64,000 nucleotides of DNA from Deinococcus indicus (GTDB taxonomy: Bacteria > Deinococcota > Deinococci > Deinococcales > Deinococcaceae): positions 37,345-101,344 of the forward strand of contig NZ_NHMK01000035.1 in assembly GCF_002198095.1 (NCBI RefSeq). Reading direction: 5' to 3'. The notes under the pieces were generated by a model that was not told the DNA's origin, ran no database searches, and saw nothing but the letters and a program-made list of their open reading frames with translations. Of this stretch, positions 17,341-25,224 are shown piece by piece. Position 1 is the stretch's first letter, and every line of letters starts with the position of its first letter. The position numbers and the translations under genes are program-made.

Positions 17341-17796
17341 ATGAAGACCCTGATCCGTTCCATGCTGTCCCTGTCCGCCGCCGCCCTGATCTCCGTGGCG
17401 GGGGCGCACGCGACCGTCCGTACCGAGGGCGGCCTGTCTGAGAGCAAGGTGGGTGTCAGCGAGACGTACCGCCTGAACGTGCCGACCGAGAAGGAGATCG
17501 CGACCACGCAGATCCGCCTCGTCGTGCCGGCCGGCGTGACCATCAGCCGCTTCCAGGTGACGCCCGGCTTCACCCGCACCGTCACGAAGAACGCCGACGG
17601 ACTGGTGACCGAGGTCGTGTGGAAGGGCCGCGTGGCCCCCATGGAGTACGCGCGGTTCTTCTTCCAGGCGCGCAACCCTGCGCAGGCGGGCGAACTGGTC
17701 TGGAAGATCTACCAGACGTACAGTGACGGCAGTGTCGTGGCGTGGGACGACGCGGACCCCGCCAAGGGCCCGGCCGGCAAGACCACCGTCAAGTGA
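17341..17796 (+). CDS. YcnI-like (DUF1775) periplasmic protein
   Basis: 151 residues with a signal peptide ending at VAGAHA, so the mature protein starts with His-Ala as in YcnI, where the terminal His binds Cu(II). The body has the typical [37 protein letters not shown] and a C-terminal [13 protein letters not shown]1775 proteins occur with copC/copD-type genes, and copC lies 184 nt downstream. AAGGAG precedes the ATG. Confidence 0.85.
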   Translation: MKTLIRSMLSLSAAALISVAGAHATVRTEGGLSESKVGVSETYRLNVPTEKEIATTQIRLVVPAGVTISRFQVTPGFTRTVTKNADGLVTEVVWKGRVAPMEYARFFFQARNPAQAGELVWKIYQTYSDGSVVAWDDADPAKGPAGKTTVK

Positions 17797-17816
17797 TCCC
17801 CCGGGGGTCGGGGCTC

Positions 17817-17953
17817 ATACGGATTCCGTTTGTTTCGCCAACAATCCGGAACTTCACCGGATTGCCGGCTCCACGCCCGGAACCCGTTTCTCTCCTGCGC
17901 GCATCCGCTCGGATTGAACGGGCTTTGCAGCCGATTCAATCGGAGTCCGTATC
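17817..17953 (-). repeat. Dispersed element, copy 4 (inverted)
   Basis: Full-length inverted copy, ATACGGATTCCG at the left and CGGAGTCCGTATC at the right, lying between the ycnI-like and copC genes in the copper cluster. Blocks match copies 1-3, with 'CACGCCCGGAACCCG' in place of the more common 'CACGTCCGGAACCCG'. Confidence 0.85.
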
Positions 17954-17980
17954 AGTCCCCGGCCCCGCCCGAGGTGCCCC

Positions 17981-18379
17981 ATGAACAGGTTCCTGAGCCT
18001 CCTGACCACCCTGGCCGTCTCCACGGCGCTGGCCCACACGGCCGTGTCGTCCATCACGCCGGCGCTGAACGCCGTGGTCGCCGCCCCCAGTGCGGTGCAG
18101 CTGAAGTTCAGCGAGCCCGTCGAGTTGCGCTTCAGTACGTTCCGCGTGATGGCGGTCCCGGCCGGGCAGACGGTGAAGGCCGCTGCGAAGCTGGCATTGG
18201 CGGAGAAGGCCGATTCGGACAGACTGGCCAGCCTGCCGCTGACCGCGACCACCATGGCCGCGCAACTGAACATTCCCCTGAACGCCGGGCTGCGGTCCGG
18301 ACAGTACGTGATTGCGTGGAAGATCCTCTCGGAAGACGGCTATCCGGTCGCCGAGCAGAGTACCTTCCGCGTGAAGTGA
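17981..18379 (+). CDS. copC: CopC-like periplasmic copper chaperone
   Basis: 132 residues. The signal peptide ends at STALA, giving a mature N-terminal His (HTAVSSITPALNAVV) as in CopC, where His1 ligates Cu(II). The beta-sandwich signatures are present: PSAVQLKFSEPVELRFS and SGQYVIAWKILSEDGYPV. The canonical C-terminal HPxxG-type signature appears as GYPVAEQSTFRV. It lies between a YcnI-like gene and a di-haem peroxidase gene. GAGGTG precedes the ATG. Confidence 0.85.
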   Translation: MNRFLSLLTTLAVSTALAHTAVSSITPALNAVVAAPSAVQLKFSEPVELRFSTFRVMAVPAGQTVKAAAKLALAEKADSDRLASLPLTATTMAAQLNIPLNAGLRSGQYVIAWKILSEDGYPVAEQSTFRVK

Positions 18380-18443
18380 GCTGGGCCGTGCAGGGACGCG
18401 ACTGGCCTGCGACCTGCGGCCCCGCGTCTTGCCGAGGTGAACC

Positions 18444-19415
18444 ATGAAATGGCCCATGACTGCGCTTGGTCTGCTGATCACGGCCGCCGCCGCCAGCGCC
18501 GCCCTGACCCCGCTGCCGCCCGGCCCACCCTCGAATCCCACCACACCCGAGAAGGTCGCGCTGGGCCGCGCTCTCTTCTTCGACCCCATCCTCAGCCGCG
18601 ATCGCAGCGTGTCCTGCGCGTCCTGTCACGACCCGGCGCGGGCCTTCACGGTCCCGCAGGCCGTCAGTCCCGGCGTGGGCGGGCGACTGGGGCGGCGCAA
18701 CGCCAGCACCCTGGTCAACGTCGGTGACCGTCAGGCACTGACCTGGGCGGGCGCCTCCCCGAACCTGGAAGTGCAGGCCATGATTCCCCTCCAGGACCAC
18801 GCGGAACTGGATATGACCCCTGAATTGCTGCGTGAGCGGCTCCAGGCGGACCCGGCGTACGCCGCGCAGTTCCGCGCCGCGTTCGGCGAGGCGCCCAGCG
18901 TGCAGAACCTCGTGCGGGCCCTCGCGGCGTTCCAGCGGACCCTGATCAGCCGTGACAGCCCCTTTGACCGCTACCGCGCCGGGGACGCCTCGGCCCTGAA
19001 CGAGGCGCAGGTGCGCGGCCTGGACCTGTTCTTCGACCGGGCCGAGTGCTTCCACTGCCACACCGGACGGGACTTCACGGACGGCCTGGCGCACAACAAC
19101 GCCATGCGGGTCTTCAATCCGGACATCGGTCTGGCCGAACGTACCGAACAGGAGGGTGATGTGGGCCGCTTCATCACGCCCACCCTGCGGAACGTGGCGC
19201 TGACCGGCCCGTACCTGCATGACGGGAGCCGCGCGACCCTGCGCGACCTGCTGGAAACGTACAACGACGGCGGGGAACCCAACCCCAACGCGGACCCGCT
19301 GATCCACCCGCTGGGCCTGACCGACGCGGAACTGGACGACCTCGAGGCATTCCTGCACGCCCTGACCGACGAGAGCGTCGCCCGGAACCCCGCCTTCCGC
19401 CCGGAGCGGCCGTGA
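18444..19415 (+). CDS. MbnH-like di-haem cytochrome c peroxidase family protein
   Basis: 323 residues with a signal peptide (LGLLITAAAASA). Two haem c motifs are visible: CASCH at about 54-58 and CFHCH at about 200. Family hallmarks include KVALGRALFFDPILSRDRSV, LVNVGDRQALTWAG and TPTLRNVALTGPYLHDGS. At about 300 mature residues it is within the MauG/MbnH/CCP range. With the MbnP-like protein at 16478 the natural guess is an MbnP-MbnH pair that modifies a Trp; a classical peroxide-scavenging CcpA is the alternative. It acts in the periplasm. Its stop overlaps the GTG of the next gene. Confidence 0.85.
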   Translation: MKWPMTALGLLITAAAASAALTPLPPGPPSNPTTPEKVALGRALFFDPILSRDRSVSCASCHDPARAFTVPQAVSPGVGGRLGRRNASTLVNVGDRQALTWAGASPNLEVQAMIPLQDHAELDMTPELLRERLQADPAYAAQFRAAFGEAPSVQNLVRALAAFQRTLISRDSPFDRYRAGDASALNEAQVRGLDLFFDRAECFHCHTGRDFTDGLAHNNAMRVFNPDIGLAERTEQEGDVGRFITPTLRNVALTGPYLHDGSRATLRDLLETYNDGGEPNPNADPLIHPLGLTDAELDDLEAFLHALTDESVARNPAFRPERP

Positions 19416-19813
19416 GGGGCGCGGCGCGGCTGCTGGCCCTGCTGAGCCTCACGCTGCCGGTCCCGGCGGCGGCGCACGAGACGCAATCGGCCGGGCAGGT
19501 GCAGGTGACGTTCTCGACTGGAGCGGACGACACCCTCAGCACGCAGGGACCGACGCTGCTGCAGTTCGTCTTGACCGGGCCGGGAGGGGACCTGCCGGGC
19601 TGCCGCTGCCGCCTGCTGCTGTACCAGGGGACGCCTTCGGCGCGGGTGGCACCGCTGCTGGATGTCCGGCTGGAGAACCTGCAGCGGGGCGTGACCCGCC
19701 TTGAACTGCCGAAGGTAGCGGCGGGCGCGTACACGGTCGTGCTCGACGGTCGCCCGGTGAACTTCGGTGAATTCGAGGCGTTCCGGTTGCGCTACACGCT
19801 GACCGCACCCTGA
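19412..19813 (+). CDS. Small periplasmic protein of the copper cluster
   Basis: 133 residues from GTG overlapping the peroxidase stop codon (GTGA). It has a signal peptide (LLALLSLTLPVPAAA), again giving a mature N-terminal His (HETQSAGQVQ), then beta-rich sequence with a CRCR motif (PGCRCRLLLYQG). No family was recognised. The immunoglobulin-like pattern and N-terminal His resemble CopC/YcnI logic, so copper binding is a reasonable inference. It ends the cluster; the next 260 nt contain no clear gene on this strand. Confidence 0.6.
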   Translation: MRGAARLLALLSLTLPVPAAAHETQSAGQVQVTFSTGADDTLSTQGPTLLQFVLTGPGGDLPGCRCRLLLYQGTPSARVAPLLDVRLENLQRGVTRLELPKVAAGAYTVVLDGRPVNFGEFEAFRLRYTLTAP

Positions 19814-20076
19814 GACGGCCTCCGATTATTTGTAGTCCGCTGACTCCTTCGATCTTTGCGTCTTGAGCGGAGTTCGTAGAAGGATGCTCTCGGCGATGGG
19901 GTAAAGTCCTGGCTGTCCAGATCTCCCCCCACTCCCTGGGAGGCCCGGTGGTGGGCTGTGACTGGTAGGGGAGAGGTGAGGAACTGCAGGAGGCTTACGG
20001 CAGCGGATCGAAGCGGTTCCTATTGGTCAGGTCGACATAGCGGATGCCTCTGAAATCACCAGCATGGGGGACCTGC

Positions 20077-20643
20077 CTAGTGACGGCCCTGCCAGATGAT
20101 TTCCATCGGCTGCTGCGCCTGCGTGGCCGGATTCAGCTTGACGGCATAGAGGCACAGTGTTCGTTGTTCGACCCATGACAGGAGGATCACGGCACGCTCT
20201 TCGAGGTCGCTGTAGCGAGGAAGGTCGTCCCATTCGCTGCGAGCAAACAGTCCCCGGATGGCGATGGGGGTGAGGCCGGTGTGCCTGCTGACCGGCCGCT
20301 CCCGGTGGAACCACCAGCCGAGGTGTTGGTGGCCTGCGCGCCTGATGGCGTGAGCGTAGCCGGCATTCCAGGCTCCGTCATGGCTCTGACGTTCGAAAGG
20401 GAGCCAGTCTTCCCGCTGATTGAGCCGGCGATTCGGTTGTACGGCGAACCCATCCACCACGGATGTATGTGGCCAGAGCAGGCCGACGATCAGGGCCGGT
20501 GACAGGTGGTGGCCGTAATCCTTAGCGTAGTGGGCCATGGACCAGGCGCCCTGGCGGGTGATCAGGAGACTGGACTGGGATCGGGTATCGTCGGGGCTGG
20601 GGTTCTTGAAGACGGAGCGCATGTGAGCGAAGTGATTGAGCAT
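20077..20643 (-). CDS. JAB/MPN-like protein A with degenerate active site
   Basis: 188 residues. The pattern suggests a JAB/MPN fold: LLITRQGAWSMAHYAK, then SPALIVGLLWPHTSVVDGFA, then HLGWWFHRERPVSRHTGLTP where active enzymes have GWxHSHP, and a late strand AVILLSWVEQRTLCLYAVK. The JAMM zinc ligands are not properly retained, so peptidase activity is doubtful. It is divergent from a small XRE regulator, the same design as the pair at 21194-22078. A natural-looking continuation (GDFRGIRYVDLTNRNRFDPL) follows its stop in another frame, so the 3' end may be frameshifted. The fold call is by eye; the gene itself is more certain than the family. Confidence 0.45.
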   Translation of the reverse strand: MLNHFAHMRSVFKNPSPDDTRSQSSLLITRQGAWSMAHYAKDYGHHLSPALIVGLLWPHTSVVDGFAVQPNRRLNQREDWLPFERQSHDGAWNAGYAHAIRRAGHQHLGWWFHRERPVSRHTGLTPIAIRGLFARSEWDDLPRYSDLEERAVILLSWVEQRTLCLYAVKLNPATQAQQPMEIIWQGRH

Positions 20644-20796
20644 ATGTTCTGTACCGAGAGAGAGGGATAGAAGCTTCGGCTGGACTACTTCGGTTGACTG
20701 CGCCGCTCCGCGGCTAATGGTGGTGGCGCGAACGGCGGTGCTGTAGGAACGAGGCGGGTAGAGGCAGCAGTTGCGGGCAGGAACAGCCTAACATGA

Positions 20797-20818
20797 CTTT
20801 AATTGATATGGCTTAAAG
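20797..20818. promoter_or_regulatory. AT-rich inverted repeat, candidate XRE operator
   Basis: CTTTAA and TTAAAG form a perfect inverted repeat with a 10-nt spacer, in an AT-rich patch upstream of the XRE gene at 20858 and on the side of the divergent gene's promoter. A comparable repeat sits in the second module at 21782. Confidence 0.45.
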
Positions 20819-20857
20819 TGAATGGCTGGAGCAGTGGTCTGCCGCCACGCTGAGCGG

Positions 20858-21082
20858 ATGGCCAAAACAAACAAGGGGCCAACGGAATCACGGCTGACCT
20901 TCGGACGACGTCTGAGAGAAGAACGGCAAAAGAGAGGCATGACCCTGGAGGACCTGGCCGAGGCGAGCGGGATCACCTGGTCGTACATCGCGCAGGTGGA
21001 GGTGGGCCGCCGGAATGTCGGTGTGGATAACATGCACGTTCTGGCGCAGGGTGTGGGGCTTACTCTCCGGGACCTGCTGTGA
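20858..21082 (+). CDS. Small XRE-family DNA-binding protein 1
   Basis: 74 residues from ATG at 20858; an in-frame ATG 36 nt upstream is possible. The Cro/C1-type helix-turn-helix fills most of the protein: FGRRLREERQKRGMTLEDLA, then ASGITWSYIAQVEVGRRNVG. There is no effector domain. Size and design fit controller-type repressors. It is divergent from the JAB-like gene and probably regulates both through the inverted repeat between them. Confidence 0.85.
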   Translation: MAKTNKGPTESRLTFGRRLREERQKRGMTLEDLAEASGITWSYIAQVEVGRRNVGVDNMHVLAQGVGLTLRDLL

Positions 21083-21261
21083 GGGGCGCTCCTGCTGACG
21101 GTCCAACCGGTCTTGTGTTCGGTTCTGCACAGGCCACTGTGGTGCCTGACGATGATGGCTTGCTTTTGCTACGAACAGTGCTGACGGGAAAGACTACCAA
21201 TTGGGAGGACGCGCGCTCATCTCCAGCGGTTGGACATCGGCCAGGTCGTCCTCGGGCGTAG
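21079..21261 (+). CDS. Possible small coupled protein, unknown
   Basis: A GTG overlapping the XRE stop codon (GTGA) opens a 60-residue frame containing GLVFGSAQATVVPDDDGLLL and VLTGKTTNWED. The coupled start and sensible composition in its first 40 residues argue for a gene. The last 68 nt overlap the 3' end of the opposite-strand gene at 21194, which argues against. No family was recognised. Confidence 0.3.
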   Translation: MRGAPADGPTGLVFGSAQATVVPDDDGLLLLRTVLTGKTTNWEDARSSPAVGHRPGRPRA

Positions 21262-21778
21262 GAATTGGGATAGGGCCGAGTCCTGGCGCAATTCGCCGCG
21301 CTGTGCCGCTCCGCCAGGTGTAGGCGCGGCCTGCGAGGTGTTCGGCGATGTAACCGATCATGATCAGCGGGTGCCACTCGTCGACCAGACCCCGTTTGGC
21401 ACAGTGGGTCAGGTGAATGAGATCTTGGTCCTCGACGGGCAGCTGATGATGTGGGGGAGAAAGCCACTGGCCACACCACTGCACATTTTCGCCCATCAGG
21501 CTGGTGACGGCCTGAGACACACCGACAAGGTAGGGCAGGTTGATGGTGAGCGGATCACGGATGTCGGGGGTGGGTGGATGCAGCGGGCTGACGTGGCGGA
21601 CGTGCAGGATGCCGCTAACAGCTGTGCCGTACAGGGCGCCACCGGACCAGCGACCGGGGGTGTGCAGACCACGAACGATGTGTTCGCGAACCGCCGGGTC
21701 GAAGAGCAAGGTTTCGGTCGGGGGATGGGTGGTGCGGGGCTGGGGGAGCCCAAGGTGCCAGCGGGTCGCGCGGTCCAT
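21194..21778 (-). CDS. JAB/MPN-like protein B with degenerate active site
   Basis: 194 residues. MPN-type order: LLFDPAVREHIVRGLH, SGGALYGTAVSGILHVRHVS, then WCGQWLSPPHHQLPVEDQDL where active Prok-JAB proteins read GxWHSHPxxxxxPSxxD, then HPLIMIGYIAEHLAGRAYTW. The two histidines of the JAMM motif are replaced by Leu and Pro although the W and the acidic DQD are kept, so it looks like a catalytically dead relative. It is divergent from the XRE gene at 21854. The start has an AT-rich -10 (TATATT) 5 nt away, which suggests leaderless expression. Assignment is by pattern only. Confidence 0.45.
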   Translation of the reverse strand: MDRATRWHLGLPQPRTTHPPTETLLFDPAVREHIVRGLHTPGRWSGGALYGTAVSGILHVRHVSPLHPPTPDIRDPLTINLPYLVGVSQAVTSLMGENVQWCGQWLSPPHHQLPVEDQDLIHLTHCAKRGLVDEWHPLIMIGYIAEHLAGRAYTWRSGTARRIAPGLGPIPIPTPEDDLADVQPLEMSARPPNW

Positions 21779-21781
21779 GAC

Positions 21782-21799
21782 CTAATATAACTTAATTAG
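21782..21799. promoter_or_regulatory. Inverted repeat over a leaderless -10 box
   Basis: CTAAT and ATTAG form an inverted repeat with an 8-nt spacer. It covers the minus-strand TATATT (-10) of the gene starting at 21778. Directly to its right is TTGACA (21800-21805), a consensus -35 for the XRE gene. Binding here could repress both directions. Confidence 0.5.
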
Positions 21800-21853
21800 T
21801 TGACAACGAATCAGGTGTGGACTCAGATGATGGTCACACCGAGCATGGTCGTC

Positions 21854-22078
21854 ATGTCTGAATTCAGCGCGCCGCTGTCCCTGCGCCAACGGCTGGCGCA
21901 GAACCTGCGCCGACTGCGCTTGGAGCGCCGCTGGTCGCAAGAAGACCTCGCCGAGCGCTCCGGACTGCACCACAACCAGATCAGTGTCATCGAACGCGCC
22001 CGCAGCAGCGTAGGCATCGATATCGTCGAGAAACTCATGACAGCTCTCGGCGTGCGCGCCAGCGACTTGCTCGACTGA
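21854..22078 (+). CDS. Small XRE-family DNA-binding protein 2
   Basis: 74 residues from ATG at 21854; other in-frame ATGs at 21827, 21830 and 21845 and a TTG at 21800 are possible. The TTG lies inside the -35 box, so it is unlikely. The helix-turn-helix is clear: LAQNLRRLRLERRWSQEDLA, then RSGLHHNQISVIERARSSVG. It is similar in size and layout to the XRE protein at 20858 but not closely related in sequence. It is divergent from JAB-like gene B. Confidence 0.85.
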   Translation: MSEFSAPLSLRQRLAQNLRRLRLERRWSQEDLAERSGLHHNQISVIERARSSVGIDIVEKLMTALGVRASDLLD

Positions 22079-22280
22079 CCCGTATTCCGATGCAATGCTT
22101 GCAGCATCTTCACGCCGGGCAGAATGGGTTCCAAGTTGTTATTTGTGTATCACCGGTGTGTCGTTCAACGCAGTGTTTCCCCCAACCTGCTTGGGCTTGA
22201 GCCCGGACAGTTGGTTTGACGGGACAGGTCGCGCGGCTGCCCGCTTTGCTCTTGGTTGGTGCGATCCGACTCGACATGTC
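22079..22280. other. Intergenic region with no recognised gene
   Basis: About 200 nt between the XRE gene and the truncated dispersed element. No ribosome binding site plus start with sensible coding was found. Nothing further is supported. Confidence 0.4.
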
Positions 22281-22393
22281 ATACGGATTCCGTTTGTTTC
22301 GCCAACAATCCGGAACTTCACCGGATTGCTGGCTTCACGTCCGGAACCCGTTTCTTTCCTTCTCGCATCCGCTCGGATTGAGCGGGCTTTGCA
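22281..22393 (-). repeat. Dispersed element, copy 5 (inverted, truncated at the CRISPR array)
   Basis: Begins ATACGGATTCCG like copy 4 and matches through GAGCGGGCTTTGCA, then loses similarity. The expected right end (GATTCAATCGGAGTCCGTAT) is absent. About 15 nt later the leader-distal CRISPR repeat starts, so the array end and the element end are joined. Confidence 0.8.
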
Positions 22394-22408
22394 ACTGGTT
22401 ATTGAGGG

Positions 22409-23900
22409 CGGGCCATCCCCACAGGCGTGGGGAACTCGCGCGGGCTGCTGATCTGATCCTCGCTTAGTTCGGGCCATCCCCACAGGCGTGGGGAACTCGA
22501 CCTGGATATGGTGCATGAACCGCAGGCGACGGGCCATCCCCACAGGCGTGGGGAACTCTTCGTCATCGCTGACAACCTCGGCAGCGTGGACGGGCCATCC
22601 CCACAGGCGTGGGGAACTCAACGGGAAGACAGGCGTGGCCCGCAGTAAGCACGGGCCATCCCCACAGGCGTGGGGAACTCCTGTTCAACCCCGTCAACTA
22701 CAGCACCCGTGACGGGCCATCCCCACAGGCGTGGGGAACTCACGAACATGAACTCACCGACAGCCGCGTCAATCGGGCCATCCCCACAGGCGTGGGGAAC
22801 TCGTGCGTGAGCATCGCCGTCAGCGGGTCGGTCCCGGGCCATCCCCACAGGCGTGGGGAACTCTCCCACACGCTGCCCAAGTCGGCGTACTTGGACGGGC
22901 CATCCCCACAGGCGTGGGGAACTCGTAGGGGGTGGGGTGGTCTTCCAGCCCGAGGGCGGGCCATCCCCACAGGCGTGGGGAACTCCTCCTGAACCTCATA
23001 TCGTGCCGTTCGTGCATCGGGCCATCCCCACAGGCGTGGGGAACTCTCAGTCGCTCAGCTTCCTTCAGGATGCGATGACGGGCCATCCCCACAGGCGTGG
23101 GGAACTCCTGGGCGGGTTGAATGACGGCTGACCAGTCGGCGGGCCATCCCCACAGGCGTGGGGAACTCCGGCGCTGAGTGCCGCTAATATGGTTCTTCCT
23201 CGGGCCATCCCCACAGGCGTGGGGAACTCGGCGCGGCTCTGCCGCGAGACGTTCTCCAGGCCGGGCCATCCCCACAGGCGTGGGGAACTCGCTGAGCGGT
23301 ATTCCGCTTTCTTCGCTTACGTCGGGCCATCCCCACAGGCGTGGGGAACTCCCCTCGTACTCTGTCGGCTGCGCGCCCTTCGCCGGGCCATCCCCACAGG
23401 CGTGGGGAACTCCGCCTTCCTCGCCGTCCAGTTGGCGGCGGACGCGGGCCATCCCCACAGGCGTGGGGAACTCTACGCGTCCTCACCAGTGCCGGCCGCC
23501 CCCTTCGGGCCATCCCCACAGGCGTGGGGAACTCGGTGGGGGCAGTTGCGTTCATGCTGTACCTCGCGGGCCATCCCCACAGGCGTGGGGAACTCGCGCG
23601 CAGGTCCGTCTGGATGGTGCGGATGCCCGGGCCATCCCCACAGGCGTGGGGAACTCCTGGCGCCTCGCCCGGATGGCCTCGCCAGCGACGGGCCATCCCC
23701 ACAGGCGTGGGGAACTCCGCAGCAGCGTGCTTCTATTCGGGCTGTAGATCGGGCCATCCCCACAGGCGTGGGGAACTCGTCAGCCGTGTGCTCACCCAGG
23801 ATGTACATCTCGGGCCATCCCCACAGGCGTGGGGAACTCGGCCTGATCCATGTCCACACTGGCCGCGCCCGCGGGCCATCCCCACAGGCGTGGGGAACTC
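22409..23900 (-). CRISPR. Type I-E CRISPR array 1: 25 repeats, 24 spacers
   Basis: The repeat is 29 nt. In transcript orientation (minus strand) it begins GAGTTCCCCACGCC and ends GGGGATGGCCCG, very close to the E. coli I-E repeat, with a palindromic CCCC/GGGG stem. Units are 61 nt with 32-nt spacers, except one 31-nt spacer (22499-22529). All 25 repeats look intact, including the leader-distal one at 22409. Orientation is set by the leader-like sequence shared with array 2 and by the cas2 gene on its right. The array lies downstream of the cas8e-cas2 operon on the same strand. Confidence 0.97.
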
Positions 23901-23968
23901 ACTTCAGAAACACGAGGTGCAGCGGGTATGTGACCCCTGGAAGTCTCTTCGTCGGGATCGGATGCAGC
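23901..23968 (-). promoter_or_regulatory. CRISPR array 1 leader
   Basis: Only 68 nt separate the cas2 stop codon from the first repeat. Read on the minus strand, the last 14 nt before the repeat (CGTGTTTCTGAAGT) match those before array 2 (CGTGTTCCTGAAGT) except at one position. This pins the leader side of both arrays and probably reflects the Cas1-Cas2 integration site. Confidence 0.75.
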
Positions 23969-24301
23969 TCACAGTTTGTCATCGTCCTCGGGAGGATCGT
24001 ATTCCCCCTGCAATTCTGCATGACGGGCATTGCGAACGGCAACCAGTTGGAAGCCGTCGAGGGTGACGAGGGTACGGCGGGGGTCGCCGTGCAGGCGGAT
24101 GGCGAAGCCCTGTTCGTTGTTCGCGCGGTACAGCTGGGTGCAGCGGCCGGTGCGGGCGTACTGCACGACCTTGTCCCAGAGGAGGTCGCGGACGAGGGCG
24201 GTGGTGTTGCCGACGTACACGCCGGGTTGCACTTCGATCAGCCAGCGGCTGAGTTCGCCGCGCAGGCTGGGCGGGACGGCTTCGAGGGTCATGACGATCA
24301 T
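23969..24301 (-). CDS. cas2: CRISPR adaptation protein Cas2 (type I-E)
   Basis: 110 residues of the Cas2e subfamily: [20 protein letters not shown], then [13 protein letters not shown], then [20 protein letters not shown] and a late strand [13 protein letters not shown]. Cas2e lacks the Asp-dependent nuclease role of other Cas2 proteins and bridges two Cas1 dimers during spacer capture. Its ATG overlaps the cas1 stop by 4 nt. It is the last gene of the operon before array 1. Confidence 0.96.
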   Translation of the reverse strand: MIVMTLEAVPPSLRGELSRWLIEVQPGVYVGNTTALVRDLLWDKVVQYARTGRCTQLYRANNEQGFAIRLHGDPRRTLVTLDGFQLVAVRNARHAELQGEYDPPEDDDKL

Positions 24302-25224
24302 GCGTGGTTGATGCCGCCCTGGACGTCGCCTTCGGGGTCCCAGAGGTCACCGGGCGCGGTGGGTTCGGGGTCGTTCTGGTCGCCGCCGAGGAGGTGGTGG
24401 AGGTCGGCGGCCATGCGTTCGAGGAGGCGCAGGCCGGTCATGTGGTCGCGCAGCCCGGTGCGGACCCGGCGTTCGAGATCGTCGCCGGGTGTGGCCGCTT
24501 CGCGAAAGGCGATGGGGAGGACGACTTCGATCTTGTACAGGTCGGCGACGTCGTATACAAAGGACAGCATCTTGCCGGTGTGGACGAATCCCAGGGCAGG
24601 GCTGTATCCGGTGGCGAGGATGGCGGCGTGCGCGAGGCCGTAGATGCAGGCGTTGCCAGCGCTGAGGGCTTTGTTGATGGGGGTGGCGCGGTTCCAGTCG
24701 TTCTGCTTGTACTGGCGTTGTTCCCATTTGACGTTGTATGCGGCGCTGTAGCGAGCGTAGGCGTCGCGGACGCGGGCCCCTTCGTGTCCGCGGATCTGCG
24801 CGAGCGTGAGTCCTTCGGGGAGTCCATGAGGGAAGCGCATGGTGTACATCTGCCGGACGACACGCAGGCGACTGTCCGGGTTGGCCCACAGGCGGGCCTG
24901 CTGCTGGAGGCGAGCGGCGCTGCGGGTTTCGCCGATGCCGCTGGCGTACAGGCGCACGCCGCCCTCCCCGACCCAGAGGAGGGAGCAGCCGGTGTCGGAG
25001 AGAGCCTTGACCGCTTCGTGACTGACGGAGCAGCCGGGGCCGAGCAGCAGGACGCTGAGGCTGGCGGCGGGCAGGGTGATCATGCCGTCGGGGTGGTAAG
25101 CGCGCACGCCGCGTCCGTCGTGTTCGAGGCGGGTGTGTTCGAGGTAGAGGTACGTGGTGCCGTCGCGGAATTTGGGGAGTTCCCGGAGGTTCTGGCGCCC
25201 CCAGACGACGCCCTGCCCGTTCAT
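24298..25224 (-). CDS. cas1: CRISPR integrase Cas1 (type I-E)
   Basis: 308 residues. The start at 25224 was chosen because it overlaps the cas6e stop (ATGA) and gives the standard N-terminus ([20 protein letters not shown]). The catalytic region is intact: [20 protein letters not shown] with the metal-binding Glu, then [16 protein letters not shown], and [20 protein letters not shown] with the conserved His and Asp. It forms the Cas1-Cas2 complex that inserts spacers at the leader end. The frame is open further upstream, overlapping cas6e, but that is not part of the gene. Confidence 0.97.
   Translation of the reverse strand: MNGQGVVWGRQNLRELPKFRDGTTYLYLEHTRLEHDGRGVRAYHPDGMITLPAASLSVLLLGPGCSVSHEAVKALSDTGCSLLWVGEGGVRLYASGIGETRSAARLQQQARLWANPDSRLRVVRQMYTMRFPHGLPEGLTLAQIRGHEGARVRDAYARYSAAYNVKWEQRQYKQNDWNRATPINKALSAGNACIYGLAHAAILATGYSPALGFVHTGKMLSFVYDVADLYKIEVVLPIAFREAATPGDDLERRVRTGLRDHMTGLRLLERMAADLHHLLGGDQNDPEPTAPGDLWDPEGDVQGGINHA

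Noticed and set aside
22430..24070. Long open frames running through CRISPR array 1 and array 2 in several frames
   Set aside because: They are repeats of [17 protein letters not shown] or [17 protein letters not shown], that is, translations of the CRISPR repeat; the repeat lengths keep frames open by chance.
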